Shown here: positions 34,972 to 44,214 of the stretch, one piece after another | Layout: the number at the start of each line of letters is the position of its first letter | Position numbering within the stretch: the stretch's first letter is position 1 | Assembly: GCA_024234675.1 (NCBI GenBank) | Contig: JACKNU010000001.1 | Span: forward strand, 186,001-250,000 | Origin: Pseudomonadales bacterium | GTDB taxonomy: Bacteria > Pseudomonadota > Gammaproteobacteria > Pseudomonadales > Halieaceae | Length of the DNA: 64,000 bases | Reading direction: 5' to 3' | The notes under the pieces: generated by a model | Databases searched by the model: none | What the model was told of the DNA's origin: nothing | The model's input: only the letters and a program-made list of their open reading frames with translations | Translations under genes and position numbers: made by a program

Positions 34972-36261
34972 ATGCGCAGGCACGGGCACCTGCTGTGCGC
35001 GGCGCTTTGCGTGCTCGCGACCCTGTGCCAATCCGCTCCGGCCACGGGAGCGCCCAGCGCCTATGGCGAGCATTTTGTCCTGCTGGAGCAGGGTGAGGCC
35101 GCCAACACTGAAGCGGCGGCGGACGACTTGCCCGCGGCCACGGAGGGCGGCGGCGAGGCCGAGTACGAACGACAGTTGCTGGAGATGGAGCAGCAGGGCG
35201 GGCCCTATGCCGCTGCGCTGGCCGAGCCGCTGACAGCCCTGGCCAGGCTGCAGGAACAGCAGGGCGACACACTGCAATCAAGGCGCCTGTACGAGCGCGC
35301 CCTGCACCTGGTGCGGGTAAACGAGGGCCTCTACAGTGAGCGCCAGGTTCCCATATTGAGGCAGCTGTTTGGCTCCTACCGCCAGACCGGGGAAATGCAG
35401 GACCTGGATGCGCGCTATAACTATTACTTCCGTCTCTACGGAGCGGGTCAGCCCCCCTACACCGACCTGCGCCTGGGCGCCACGCTGGAGTACCTGCGCT
35501 GGCAGCGCGAGGCGCTGTTGCTGGAACTGGACCCGGAGCCCTCCGGGCGCCTGCTGTCCCTGTACAATCTCAACCAGCAAGTGCTGGACGCGGCGGCCAC
35601 GCAGGAGGGTATTCCTTACCCGCTCTACAGGCGGCTGGTGCTCAGCCAGTTGTGCAACCTCTATCTCGTGCAGCACCTGTATCGACCCGAACTGCAGTCC
35701 AGTAACGAGGTGCCCCAGCACCTGACCGCCGGCGCCTGGGAGCCCCGGGAGGCAAATGAGTATCGACTGGACATGCTGCAGCGCGGCGCGGTCTCCAGGG
35801 GCCGCGAGTTGCTCGATGAACTTATCGGCAGGACACCGGCGAATGAGCCGCTGGAACTGGCCCTGAATTACCTGGAGCTGGGCGACTGGAACCAGTGGAA
35901 CGACAAGCGCAGCGACGCCGATGCCGCCTACCGGCGGGTCATAGGCTTACTGGCCGAGACCGATGAGCCGACGCTGTCGGGGCAGTGGCTGGGTACCCCC
36001 AGGGAGCTGCCCGCCAACGGTGTGTTTGAGCTGCCGCAGGCCGCCGGGGATGCCCAGGCGGTAGTTGTGGAGGCCGGTTTCGATGTATCTGTCGAGGGGC
36101 GGGCGCGCAACATCGAGACCCGGGTAGAGAAGGAGGACGACGAGGGCAGGGCGAGACGCTTGCGCCGGGAGCTGGCTGATATGCGGTTTCGTCCCGCCTA
36201 CCTGGAGGGCGAGCCGGGAGCCGTGCAAGGCCTGTCCCGCCGCTACGCATGGCTGCGCTGA
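34972..36261 (+). CDS. exported protein of unknown function, helical repeat-like
   Basis: I do not recognise a named family with certainty. The 429-residue protein has a signal peptide (MRRHGHLLCAALCVLATL, likely cleaved near ATGA) and then an alpha-helical region with TPR-like stretches such as LTALARLQEQQGDTLQSRRLY (residues about 70-95) and ALNYLELGDWNQWNDKRSDADAAYRRV. The end (DMRFRPAYLEGEPGAVQGLS) resembles the C-terminal strand pattern of TonB-like domains, which is weak evidence. A TTG 10 codons upstream is an alternative start. It is divergent from the wax synthase gene. Confidence 0.7.
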   Translation: MRRHGHLLCAALCVLATLCQSAPATGAPSAYGEHFVLLEQGEAANTEAAADDLPAATEGGGEAEYERQLLEMEQQGGPYAAALAEPLTALARLQEQQGDTLQSRRLYERALHLVRVNEGLYSERQVPILRQLFGSYRQTGEMQDLDARYNYYFRLYGAGQPPYTDLRLGATLEYLRWQREALLLELDPEPSGRLLSLYNLNQQVLDAAATQEGIPYPLYRRLVLSQLCNLYLVQHLYRPELQSSNEVPQHLTAGAWEPREANEYRLDMLQRGAVSRGRELLDELIGRTPANEPLELALNYLELGDWNQWNDKRSDADAAYRRVIGLLAETDEPTLSGQWLGTPRELPANGVFELPQAAGDAQAVVVEAGFDVSVEGRARNIETRVEKEDDEGRARRLRRELADMRFRPAYLEGEPGAVQGLSRRYAWLR

Positions 36262-36268
36262 TGACGGC

Positions 36269-36892
36269 TCAGGCGTTTTCGATGATCATGATGGCGCCCC
36301 GGGCCTTGATGGGGGAGTGCGTTTCCCACTCGATGAGTTCGGCGCAGTGCTTTTTGACGCAGCGCTCGGCCATTTCGTGGAAGGTCGGCCGCTCCGGGTC
36401 GGCGATCAGGATATGCTTGACGCCGGCCTTTACCGCGCGGTTCACCATCTTGTAGACCGGGTCCACCAGTTCGTCCCAGAAGCAGATGTCGGTGGCGATC
36501 AGCATGTCGAATTGACTCAGCCGGCGGGTGGTGAGCTTTTCAAAGCGCTTTACCAGTGGCGTGGTGCTGACCCCGTTCAGCTTTGCGGCCACCTCCAGAA
36601 AGGGGAATACCGCCGGGTCGGCATCCATCGACGTGACGTCCGCGCCCAATTTCTTTGCGCACCAGATGCCGGAAGCGCCCCAGCCACAACCCACATCGAT
36701 GACCGAATTCGCGTGCTCGGGGCGGTTGCGGTTGAGGTAGTCGATTATCAGGCAGCTGGACTTCCACAGTTTGGTGCCGTGGATGGACGGATAATTGCCC
36801 TGGCGCTTTACCCGGCGAATATCGGGATGGGAGCCCGTAGGCATAATGACGCCCCGAAAGCGGCGTTCGGTACGCGCTTGTTTCTTGCTCAA
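36269..36892 (-). CDS. class I SAM-dependent methyltransferase
   Basis: The 207-residue protein has the Rossmann-type SAM loop VIDVGCGWGASGIWCAKKLG followed by VTSMDADPAVFPFLEVA and LIATDICFWDELV, in the order of METTL/NNT1-like methyltransferases that can act on protein lysines or small molecules. The substrate cannot be assigned. It is convergent with the exported protein gene, with seven bases between stops. Confidence 0.83.
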   Translation of the reverse strand: MSKKQARTERRFRGVIMPTGSHPDIRRVKRQGNYPSIHGTKLWKSSCLIIDYLNRNRPEHANSVIDVGCGWGASGIWCAKKLGADVTSMDADPAVFPFLEVAAKLNGVSTTPLVKRFEKLTTRRLSQFDMLIATDICFWDELVDPVYKMVNRAVKAGVKHILIADPERPTFHEMAERCVKKHCAELIEWETHSPIKARGAIMIIENA

Positions 36893-36946
36893 TTTGTAAT
36901 CCTTGTTGCTGCGCCGATGGCGCCAACTGGCATGGTGTCAGCGGAT

Positions 36947-37378
36947 CTAGTCAATGCCCTCGACGTCCTCTGCCTGGGGTCCCTTGTCACTCTGCGCGAC
37001 GACAAACGTCACCCGCTGGCCATCCCGCAGGCCGCGGCGACCGCCGCCGCGTATGGAGCGGAAGTGTACGAATATTTCCTCGCCGTCGTCCTTGGTGATG
37101 AAACCGAAGCCCTTGGACACGTTGAACCATTTGACCTGGCCCTGCTCGCGTCCGGCTGCAGCGGCGGTTTCCCGGGGCGGTTTTTTGGCGCTGGTGGAGT
37201 CGGCGGGGCGCTTGCCGGCGGCACCGGGGCGGCTGATGGAGGCCAGCAGTGCGGTGGCGACGGTAGCCGCGGCAAAAGCGATGTAGACTTGCGCCCCGGC
37301 CAGTTGCAGTGAACTGGTGGCAGCGGCGGCGATCCCGGCGATCACCAGGCTGAGAATGATTTTTACAACAAGGCTCAT
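36947..37378 (-). CDS. membrane-anchored cold-shock domain protein
   Basis: The 143-residue protein has two hydrophobic N-terminal segments (about 4-24 and 30-48), a Lys/Ala/Pro linker, and a C-terminal cold-shock domain beginning at about residue 78 with GQVKWFNVSKGFGFITKDDG (RNP1 KGFGFIT) and EEIFVHF (RNP2). CSD proteins bind single-stranded RNA/DNA and melt secondary structure. Membrane tethering of the domain is unusual compared with free CspA. It lies downstream of a second csp in the same direction, but a terminator between them suggests separate transcription. Confidence 0.85.
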   Translation of the reverse strand: MSLVVKIILSLVIAGIAAAATSSLQLAGAQVYIAFAAATVATALLASISRPGAAGKRPADSTSAKKPPRETAAAAGREQGQVKWFNVSKGFGFITKDDGEEIFVHFRSIRGGGRRGLRDGQRVTFVVAQSDKGPQAEDVEGID

Positions 37379-37472
37379 TGTGTTCCTCTTTGGGTGTCAG
37401 CCCGGAGTAGACAGGTGGTGTAGCGGGCCCGGCGATTTTAACACCAATCGCCGCCAGATGTGTTCGAGCCGG

Positions 37473-37499
37473 ATAAAAACAGGGGCAATAAAACCCTGT
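37473..37499 (-). terminator. candidate rho-independent terminator after csp
   Basis: On the minus strand ACAGGG (37499-37494), a nine-base loop, CCCTGT (37484-37479) and then a run of T form a short hairpin followed by a U-tract. It lies about 100 bases after the stop of the 70-residue cold-shock gene and before the membrane-anchored one. The stem is only six pairs. Confidence 0.55.
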
Positions 37500-37598
37500 G
37501 GCGAGGCGCTGCCGCAGTGGGTAGGGAAACAACGGCGGCAATGCTACCGCATGTCCCGCTTGCTGTACGTTGGGCCGCTGCCTGCAGCGACCGGCCGG

Positions 37599-37811
37599 CT
37601 ACAGCTTGAGTACGTCCTCGGCCTGCAGGCCCTTGGGACCCTCCACCAGTTTGAACTCTACCGACTGGCCCTCGTTGAGGGTGCGGTAGCCGTCTCCCTG
37701 GATAGAGCGAAAATGCACGAACACGTCGTCATCGCTCTCCTGCCGGGTAATGAAACCAAATCCCTTGGCGTTGTTAAACCACTTTACCGTGCCACTTACA
37801 CGATCACTCAT
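37599..37811 (-). CDS. CspA-family cold-shock protein
   Basis: The 70-residue single-domain protein reads GTVKWFNNAKGFGFITRQ with RNP1 KGFGFIT and DVFVHFRSI (RNP2), the standard CspA fold that binds single-stranded nucleic acid and acts as an RNA chaperone. GAGGAAAG lies ahead of the ATG. It shares about the same core as the domain in the membrane-anchored protein downstream but has an extra acidic residue pair (QESDDD) in the loop before RNP2. Confidence 0.94.
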   Translation of the reverse strand: MSDRVSGTVKWFNNAKGFGFITRQESDDDVFVHFRSIQGDGYRTLNEGQSVEFKLVEGPKGLQAEDVLKL

Positions 37812-37898
37812 ACCACTTTCCTCGGACTTACATATTGCTTTTATTACGCTGCGCCGGCCAAGGTGACCGACAAACTTGAATCCGTTTTTTCCGAGGTG

Positions 37899-40667
37899 TT
37901 ACAGCTGGCCGATATGCCTGGCCTGTTCCTGCAACGTATCAAGCGCCTGCTGCAGCGCCTGCATTTTTTCTTGTTCCTTCGCTACTACAGCGGCAGGGGC
38001 CTTGTCCCGGAAACCGGGGTTGCCCAGTTTGCCCTGTATGCGTGCCAGCTCTTTTTCCAGCTTTTCGATTTCCCTGGAGAGCCTCGCCAGCTCAGCATCG
38101 CGATCTATCAGGCCCGCCATGGGGACCAGTATTTCCAGTTCTCCTACCAGCGCAGTGGCCGCTACCGGCGCCTCGTCTGCCGCCTCCAGCCACTCGGCGC
38201 TTTCAAGTTTGGCCAACTTGCGCAGGTACTGCGCGTTGTCAGCCAGTCGCTGCCGGTCCCGTTCATCGCCGTTGCGAAGCAGAATCGGCAGTGCTTTGCC
38301 GGGCGGAATATTCATTTCCCCACGAATATTCCTGACACCCAGAATCACGCCTTTGAGCCATTCTATATCTGCATTTACAGCACTGTCTACGCCTTTCTCC
38401 CCGGCCTCGGGGTAGGGCTGCAGCATGATGGTAGGGCCGGTCTTGCCGGCGATGGGTGCAACCGTCTGCCAGATTTCCTCGGTAATAAACGGCATCAGGG
38501 GGTGCAGCAGGCGCAGGGTCTGCTCCAGTACCGTGATCAGGGTTTGCCGCGTGCCGCGCTTGGCCGCCTCGCTGGCACTGTCATCCCACAAGACCGGTTT
38601 GGACAATTCCAGGTACCAATCGCAGTATTCGTTCCATACGAATTCATAGAGGGTCTGGGAGACCAGGTCGAAGCGGTAGTTGGCGATGCCCTTGTGTACC
38701 TCCGCGGTGGTTGCCTGCAGCTTGCCGCTTATCCAGCGATCGGCAAGGCTGAACTCCACCGTCGCGTCTCCCGCAAAGCCGCAATCCTGGCCCTCGCAAT
38801 TCATCAGCACGTAGCGGGCCGCGTTCCAGATCTTGTTGCAGAAATTGCGAAAACCCTCGATACGGCCGATGTCGAAGCGGATGTCGCGGCCGGTGGAGGC
38901 CAGCGAGTAGTAGGTGTAGCGCAGCGCGTCGGTTCCGTAGGGGGCGATGCCCGCGGGGAACTGCTCGCGCGTGGTTTTCTCGATTCTGGCGGCCAGCTGG
39001 GGCTGCATCATGCCGGCGGTACGCTTGGCCACCAGGCTCTCCAGGTCGATACCGTCTATCAGGTCGATGGGATCCAGCACATTGCCCTTGGACTTGGACA
39101 TTTTCTGGCCCTCGGCGTCGCGCACCAGGCCGTGGACATAGACCGTCTGAAAAGGCACTTCCTTGCGAAAGTGCAGGGTCATCATGATCATGCGCGCAAC
39201 CCAGAAAAAGATGATGTCGAAACCTGTGACCAGCACCGAGGTGGGGTGGAAGGTAGCCAGCTCCGCCGTTTCCTCTGGCCAGCCCAGGGTGGAAAACGTC
39301 CACAGGGCGGAGGAGAACCAGGTATCCAGGACATCCTCGTCCTGGCGCAGGGCGATATCGTCTCCCAGCTCGTGCTCCCTGCGCACCGACTCCTCGCTGG
39401 CGCCCACGTAAAAGTTGCCCCGCTCGTCGTACCAGGCGGGGATGCGATGTCCCCACCACAGCTGGCGGCTGATGCACCAGTCCTGGATGTCGCGCATCCA
39501 GGCGAAATAGGTGTTTTCCCATTGCTTCGGCACGAACTGGATGGCGCCGTTCTCGACGGCGGCAATGGCCGGTTTGGCCAGCTCCCGGGCATCGACGTAC
39601 CACTGGTCGGTCAGGTAGGGTTCTATTACCACCCCGGAGCGGTCCCCGCGGGGTACCCGCAGACTATGGGGCTCGATCTTGTCCACCAGGCCCAGGGCCT
39701 CCAGGTCCGCGACCACGCGCCGGCGCGCCTCGAAGCGATCCAGCCCCCGGTAGGCTGCCGGCGCCTCCTCATTGATGGCGGCATCGTCGTCGAGGATATT
39801 GATCATCGGCAGGCCGTGGCGGCGGCCCATCTCATAGTCGTTGAAATCGTGGGCCGGGGTTATCTTGACGACGCCGGTGCCGAATTCGCGGTCCACGTAG
39901 TCGTCCGCTATGACCGGAATCTGGCGCCCGGTCAGGGGCAGTTCCACCATGCGGCCGATCAGGTGCTGGTAGCGCTCATCCTCCGGGTGGACGGCCACGG
40001 CGGAGTCGCCGAGCATGGTTTCCGGCCGGGTGGTCGCCACGGTCAGGTGACCTTCGCCGCCCGCCAGCGGGTACTTGAAGTGCCACAGCTGACCCTGTTC
40101 TTCTTCCTGGATGACTTCCAGGTCCGAGATGGCGGTGTGCAGTATCGGGTCCCAGTTGACCAGGCGCTTGCCGCGGTAGATCAAGCCCTCGCGGTACAGG
40201 CGGATAAACACTTCCTGTACCGCCTCGCTGAGGCCGGGGTCCATGGTGAAGCGCTCCCGTGACCAGTCCAGGGACGAGCCCAGGCGGCGCAGTTGGCGGG
40301 TGATGGTGCCGCCTGATTGTTCCTTCCACTCCCAGACCTTCTCCACGAACTTGTCGCGGCCGAGGTCATGCCGGCTCAGGCCCTCGGCCTCCAGTTGCCG
40401 CTCCACTACCATCTGGGTGGCGATGCCCGCGTGATCAGTGCCCACCTGCCACAGGGTGTTGTCGCCGCGCATGCGGTGAAAGCGGATCAGGGCGTCCATG
40501 ATGGCCTCCTGGAAGCCGTGGCCCATGTGCAGGCTGCCGGTGACATTCGGCGGCGGGATCATGATGCAGTAGGCCTGCTCCCCGCCCTGGGGGGCGAAAT
40601 AGCCGCTGGCCTCCCACTGCTGGTACCAGCGGGTTTCGATGTCGGCGGGTTGGAAGGTCTTTTCCAT
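37899..40667 (-). CDS. valS: valyl-tRNA synthetase
   Basis: The 922-residue class I synthetase charges tRNA-Val. The HIGH-type motif is HMGHG (47-51) in NVTGSLHMGHGF and the KMSKS loop is GQKMSKSKGN. The editing domain and a C-terminal coiled coil (ELARLSREIEKLEKELARIQ) are present, as in E. coli ValS (951). The start at 40667 (MEKTFQPADIETRWYQQW) begins the family similarity. holC lies directly upstream, the usual gammaproteobacterial pairing. Confidence 0.97.
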   Translation of the reverse strand: MEKTFQPADIETRWYQQWEASGYFAPQGGEQAYCIMIPPPNVTGSLHMGHGFQEAIMDALIRFHRMRGDNTLWQVGTDHAGIATQMVVERQLEAEGLSRHDLGRDKFVEKVWEWKEQSGGTITRQLRRLGSSLDWSRERFTMDPGLSEAVQEVFIRLYREGLIYRGKRLVNWDPILHTAISDLEVIQEEEQGQLWHFKYPLAGGEGHLTVATTRPETMLGDSAVAVHPEDERYQHLIGRMVELPLTGRQIPVIADDYVDREFGTGVVKITPAHDFNDYEMGRRHGLPMINILDDDAAINEEAPAAYRGLDRFEARRRVVADLEALGLVDKIEPHSLRVPRGDRSGVVIEPYLTDQWYVDARELAKPAIAAVENGAIQFVPKQWENTYFAWMRDIQDWCISRQLWWGHRIPAWYDERGNFYVGASEESVRREHELGDDIALRQDEDVLDTWFSSALWTFSTLGWPEETAELATFHPTSVLVTGFDIIFFWVARMIMMTLHFRKEVPFQTVYVHGLVRDAEGQKMSKSKGNVLDPIDLIDGIDLESLVAKRTAGMMQPQLAARIEKTTREQFPAGIAPYGTDALRYTYYSLASTGRDIRFDIGRIEGFRNFCNKIWNAARYVLMNCEGQDCGFAGDATVEFSLADRWISGKLQATTAEVHKGIANYRFDLVSQTLYEFVWNEYCDWYLELSKPVLWDDSASEAAKRGTRQTLITVLEQTLRLLHPLMPFITEEIWQTVAPIAGKTGPTIMLQPYPEAGEKGVDSAVNADIEWLKGVILGVRNIRGEMNIPPGKALPILLRNGDERDRQRLADNAQYLRKLAKLESAEWLEAADEAPVAATALVGELEILVPMAGLIDRDAELARLSREIEKLEKELARIQGKLGNPGFRDKAPAAVVAKEQEKMQALQQALDTLQEQARHIGQL

Positions 40668-40746
40668 GGCTTGGGGTCCGGTCGGTATGGGGGCGCAAAA
40701 GGGCGCGATTATAGGCCAGCGCGGGACGTCACTCAAAGTCCAGTGC

Positions 40747-41169
40747 CTAACGGATATCGTGCTTTTCCAGCTGGTAGCCGCGCTCCTTGTATTGCTTCCA
40801 GGAACGGCGCAGTGCCGCCAGGCTCTGCGGGTCCTGGGTGACCACCTCCGCCACCCGCTGGAAGCGGCTGAAAAAGGCGGGGATTTCCAGCTGCAGGTTG
40901 ATCAGCAGGTCGTTGTGTCCCTGCGGTTCCTGGCCCCAGCCTATGGCGATCGTGTCGTCGTGTTCCTCGCCGCAGAGGCCGTGGGGCAGGAAACTGGCCG
41001 GGCGCTGGGTCCACAGCAGTTCGTCCAGGCGGCGGGCCTGGTCCTCGTCGGTGGCGTTGATAAAGATGCGGTGGCCACTCTGGAAGGCCTTGTCCGCCAG
41101 GCGCACCGCCACCTCCAGGCGGCGGGCCTGGTCGGCGGCCTGCACCACGTAGAAACCGACCAGGGTCAC
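40747..41169 (-). CDS. holC: DNA polymerase III subunit chi
   Basis: The 140-residue protein matches HolC (147 in E. coli): FYVVQAADQARRLEVAVRLA at the start, FINATDEDQARRLDELLW, and FLPHGLCGEEHDDTIAIGWG. Chi links the clamp loader to SSB at the replication fork. The gene lies between pepA (16 bases upstream) and valS, which is the conserved order pepA-holC-valS. Confidence 0.93.
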   Translation of the reverse strand: MTLVGFYVVQAADQARRLEVAVRLADKAFQSGHRIFINATDEDQARRLDELLWTQRPASFLPHGLCGEEHDDTIAIGWGQEPQGHNDLLINLQLEIPAFFSRFQRVAEVVTQDPQSLAALRRSWKQYKERGYQLEKHDIR

Positions 41170-41185
41170 GGGCCGCGCCCGGCCA

Positions 41186-42673
41186 TCAACCGGCCTGCTC
41201 GATCAAGTACTGGGACAACATGGCTACCGGGCGACCGGTGGCGCCCTTGGGCGCGCTGTCCCAGGCCGTGCCGGCGATATCCAGGTGCGCCCAGTGGTAG
41301 TCCTCGGCAAAGCGGGCCAGGAAACAGGCGGCGGTGATACTGCCGCCACCGGGGCCGCCTATGTTGGCGATGTCGGCGAAGTTGCTGTCCAGCTGTTTCT
41401 GGTAGTCCTCCCACAGGGGCATGCGCCAGGCCCGGTCGTGACTCTCGGTGCCGGCGGCCAGCAGTTCCTCCGCCAGTTTGTCCTCGTTGGCGTACAGGCC
41501 GGTGGCGTGGGAGCCCAGCGCGACCACACAGGCGCCGGTCAGGGTGGCGATATCGATAACCACCCGGGGCTGGAAACGCCCGGCGTAGGTGAGCGCGTCG
41601 CACAGTACCAGGCGGCCCTCGGCGTCGGTGTTGAGCACCTCGATGGTTTTGCCGGCCATGCTGGTGACCACGTCGCCGGGTTTGGTGGCACTGCCGCTGG
41701 GCATGTTTTCGGCGGCGGCCACGATACCCACCACGTTGATCGGCAACTGCAGCTCGGTGACCGTGCGCAGCGTGCCGAACACGCTGGCGGCACCGCCCAT
41801 GTCGAATTTCATCTCGTCCATCTTGGCTCCCGGCTTGATGGAGATGCCGCCGCTGTCGAAGGTGATGCCCTTGCCAACCAGCACGTAGGGCTTCTGGCCG
41901 GCTTTGCCGCCCTTGTAGTGCATGACCACCAGCTTGGCGGGCTGGTCGCTGCCGGCGGACACCGACAGCAGGGAGCCCATGCCCAGCTCTTTCATTTTCT
42001 TTTCTTCCAGCACGCTGACGCTGAGGTTGGCCTGCTCGCGCCCCAGCTTGCGGGCATGTTGCGCCAGGTAGGACGGGGTGCAGATATTGCCGGGCAGGTT
42101 GGCCAGCTCGCGGGCCTCGTTGACGCCCCGGCCCATGGCGGCGCCCCGGTCCAGCGCTTTCCCCGCCGCTGCGCTGCCCAGGCTGCCCGGCTCTACAACC
42201 AGGCGGGCCAGTTTGGCAGCCGGCTTGGGCTTGGACAGCGTCTGCGTGTAGCGATAGGCGGCGCAGGTGAAGTGGCGCGCCAGCCAGCACAGCAACCAGC
42301 GGCTGTCGCCGTCCTGCAATTCCAGGTCGGCGCTGTACAGGATGGCCTCGCTGGCCTCGCTGTTGGCCAGCGCCTTGCTGACAGTCTTGCCCAGTTCCCG
42401 GGCAGCGGCGCGGTCGAACTTCCCCTTGTCACCACAGCCCACCAGCAGCAGGCGCTTGTTGCCGCCGACACCGGGCAGCATGCAGCTCTGGCCCGACTTG
42501 CCGGTAAAATCACCCAGGCGTATCGCCGCGGTCACGGCGCCGGCGGAGGCCTTGTCCAGTTGCCGGGCCGCGACGGAAAGCGTTTTTTTGCTGAACACCG
42601 GCAGGATGGCGCACTGGGTCCTGGCCTGGGAGGCATCCTTGATTTTGCGAGCGCTGAAGCTGAGTTTGGTCAT
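41186..42673 (-). CDS. pepA: leucyl aminopeptidase (cytosol aminopeptidase)
   Basis: The 495-residue M17 aminopeptidase has the metal/catalytic signature VLNTDAEGRLVLCDAL and the upstream lysine block VGKGITFDSGGISIKPG. The C-terminal part has GTAWDSAPKGATGRPV. It removes N-terminal residues from peptides with two divalent metals, and in E. coli also binds DNA in Xer recombination. Length equals the family norm (about 503). Confidence 0.95.
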   Translation of the reverse strand: MTKLSFSARKIKDASQARTQCAILPVFSKKTLSVAARQLDKASAGAVTAAIRLGDFTGKSGQSCMLPGVGGNKRLLLVGCGDKGKFDRAAARELGKTVSKALANSEASEAILYSADLELQDGDSRWLLCWLARHFTCAAYRYTQTLSKPKPAAKLARLVVEPGSLGSAAAGKALDRGAAMGRGVNEARELANLPGNICTPSYLAQHARKLGREQANLSVSVLEEKKMKELGMGSLLSVSAGSDQPAKLVVMHYKGGKAGQKPYVLVGKGITFDSGGISIKPGAKMDEMKFDMGGAASVFGTLRTVTELQLPINVVGIVAAAENMPSGSATKPGDVVTSMAGKTIEVLNTDAEGRLVLCDALTYAGRFQPRVVIDIATLTGACVVALGSHATGLYANEDKLAEELLAAGTESHDRAWRMPLWEDYQKQLDSNFADIANIGGPGGGSITAACFLARFAEDYHWAHLDIAGTAWDSAPKGATGRPVAMLSQYLIEQAG

Positions 42674-42755
42674 GACGGGTTCCTGGCTGAATGCAAGCTG
42701 CCAAGTGTATGACGATAGCCCGGTAAACTGAACAGCGCCGGCCGATAATTAACGC

Positions 42756-43250
42756 TCAGGAGGCGGGGTCGGTGTTGGCGGGCGCCTTTGCGGCGCCTTT
42801 CCTGGGCAGCAGCACCAGCTCGGTAGAGGAGAGGTAGTCGTGCCAGTAGCGACGGTTGCGATCCACCAGGCACCACAGGAAGCCCAGCCCCAGGCAGGCG
42901 GCCGAGAGCGCGGCGCCCAGGCAGCGCAGGATGACCTGCCTGGCCGACGGCGGCTGGCCATTGAAACCCACCAGTTTAATGCGCCACGCCTGCATGCCCA
43001 GGGTCTGGCCGTTCTTGAGCCAGAACCAGCTGAAAAAGGCCATGACCGTCAGGAGGGCAATCAACTGCACCAGGTGGGCGTTCAGTCGCACGATGCCTTC
43101 GGCCGAGGGGCCGAAGCCCAGCAGGCTGCGCAGGCCCATTACCACGGCGACGCTCACCATCACCAGCGGCAGGACCAGCAGGATGTCATAGAGCATCGCG
43201 ACCAGGCGGCGGGGCAGGGCGGGTCGCGGTGGGTTGAGCGGCTCAGCCAT
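42756..43250 (-). CDS. RDD family membrane protein
   Basis: The 164-residue protein begins with RPALPRRLVAMLYDILLVLP, including the RDD-type Arg and Asp in the first helix, and has three to four membrane helices. RDD proteins are small membrane proteins of mostly unknown function, some linked to Na+/H+ exchange. It overlaps the upstream conserved hypothetical gene by eight bases, so the two are co-transcribed. Confidence 0.83.
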   Translation of the reverse strand: MAEPLNPPRPALPRRLVAMLYDILLVLPLVMVSVAVVMGLRSLLGFGPSAEGIVRLNAHLVQLIALLTVMAFFSWFWLKNGQTLGMQAWRIKLVGFNGQPPSARQVILRCLGAALSAACLGLGFLWCLVDRNRRYWHDYLSSTELVLLPRKGAAKAPANTDPAS

Positions 43251-44064
43251 CCAGAGACAGGTGGTCCGTGTTCACTGTCGCCTGCTGCTGCCTCGTGCGG
43301 TATCGGCTCTCCAATACGTGCGACCCGGCGGGAGCCAGGTCGAGGCCGGTCAGGTCCAGATCCGGTGGCGGCGCATCCGGGGCGGCACAATCGGAAAAGT
43401 CGGTGCCCTCCGGCGCCAGTTGCAGGGCGCTGGTGTCCGGCGCCAGCGGCACGGCTGTGGAGGGCAGGGTAGGTAGGGTTTCCCCCACGGCGGCGGCACT
43501 GAGGTGGCTGGTGTCGGGCGCCGGCGGCGGTGGCGGTGGCGCCGTCGACAGGCGCTCACCACTGGCGGCCACGTCCAGTTGCGGCGCTGTTACCGCCGCT
43601 GCGACTGGCCCCTGGCGCTCCTCGGGCCGCAGCACGTCGCTGCCCGCGGGCAGGATGCCGATGCCGCCCGCCTGTTGCGCGGCAGCGGGCGCGGGCTGCT
43701 CACCGCCAGCCGGTTGCGCACGGGCCGCGTCGGCATGGCCCACGTCGGGCGCGTTGGCCAGCATGGCGATACGCTGCGCCGCTGTCAGTTTGGCGGCGGG
43801 CGCTGCCTCGCCGCTGGCGGGTGCAGCCGCCGATTCCGCCGCCCTGATGAGCGGCGCCGCGCCAGCCTGCTCCATAGCCCGCTGGTACTTGAGCGCGGTG
43901 GCCTTGTCGCAGTTGCGCTTGACCAGCTGGGTTTTGCCGCTGAATAACTTATCCAGGGTGGCAGCGTCGGCCTTGAACAACTGGCCCAGCCGGCTGCGCA
44001 CGCTGGCGGGATCCTGCCCCTCCAGAACCTGGCCGGCGAAATACACGTTGTAGCGAGTATCCAT
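43243..44064 (-). CDS. conserved hypothetical protein with N-terminal bind-like domain
   Basis: The 273-residue protein starts MDTRYNVYFAGQVLEGQDPA and continues KLFSGKTQLVKRNCDKATALKY, a conserved gammaproteobacterial N-terminal domain of unknown function (about 1-70). The rest is low-complexity Ala/Pro-rich sequence with repeats such as LDVAASGERLSTAPPPPPPAP, likely disordered. A poly-G run acts as Shine-Dalgarno eight bases before the ATG. The gene overlaps the RDD gene by eight bases. Confidence 0.75.
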   Translation of the reverse strand: MDTRYNVYFAGQVLEGQDPASVRSRLGQLFKADAATLDKLFSGKTQLVKRNCDKATALKYQRAMEQAGAAPLIRAAESAAAPASGEAAPAAKLTAAQRIAMLANAPDVGHADAARAQPAGGEQPAPAAAQQAGGIGILPAGSDVLRPEERQGPVAAAVTAPQLDVAASGERLSTAPPPPPPAPDTSHLSAAAVGETLPTLPSTAVPLAPDTSALQLAPEGTDFSDCAAPDAPPPDLDLTGLDLAPAGSHVLESRYRTRQQQATVNTDHLSLDG

Positions 44065-44072
44065 GAACAGCA

Positions 44073-44081
44073 CCCCCCCCC
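44073..44081. repeat. nine-base homopolymer (C on plus, G on minus) at a ribosome binding site
   Basis: Nine consecutive C residues on the plus strand (G on the transcribed sense strand of the downstream gene) lie immediately ahead of the ATG at 44064 and overlap its Shine-Dalgarno. Such tracts are prone to slippage. Confidence 0.6.
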
Positions 44082-44160
44082 TCTGTTATGCCCCGAGTAT
44101 ACGCAAAATAGCCTGGCGGGTCTCGGGGCTGCCGCAGCGAAGGGCGAGCCGGGGTCGCTG

Positions 44161-44187
44161 TTGCCTCCCCGCCGGCTCGGGTATAAT
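44161..44187 (+). promoter_or_regulatory. candidate promoter for bolA
   Basis: A perfect -10 TATAAT at 44182-44187 and TTGCCT at 44161-44166 lie ahead of bolA, with a short 15-base spacer. The ATG is 27 bases after the -10, following a GGGGAG ribosome site. Confidence 0.5.
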
Positions 44188-44214
44188 GCCCGCCCATTTT
44201 ACGGGGAGATCCCG

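Noticed and set aside
37317..40262. Long open frame on the plus strand opposite valS
   Set aside because: Antisense to valS and the csp genes, with no recognisable domains. High-GC shadow frame.
41285..42712. Long open frame on the plus strand opposite pepA
   Set aside because: Antisense to complete pepA, with no domain similarity.
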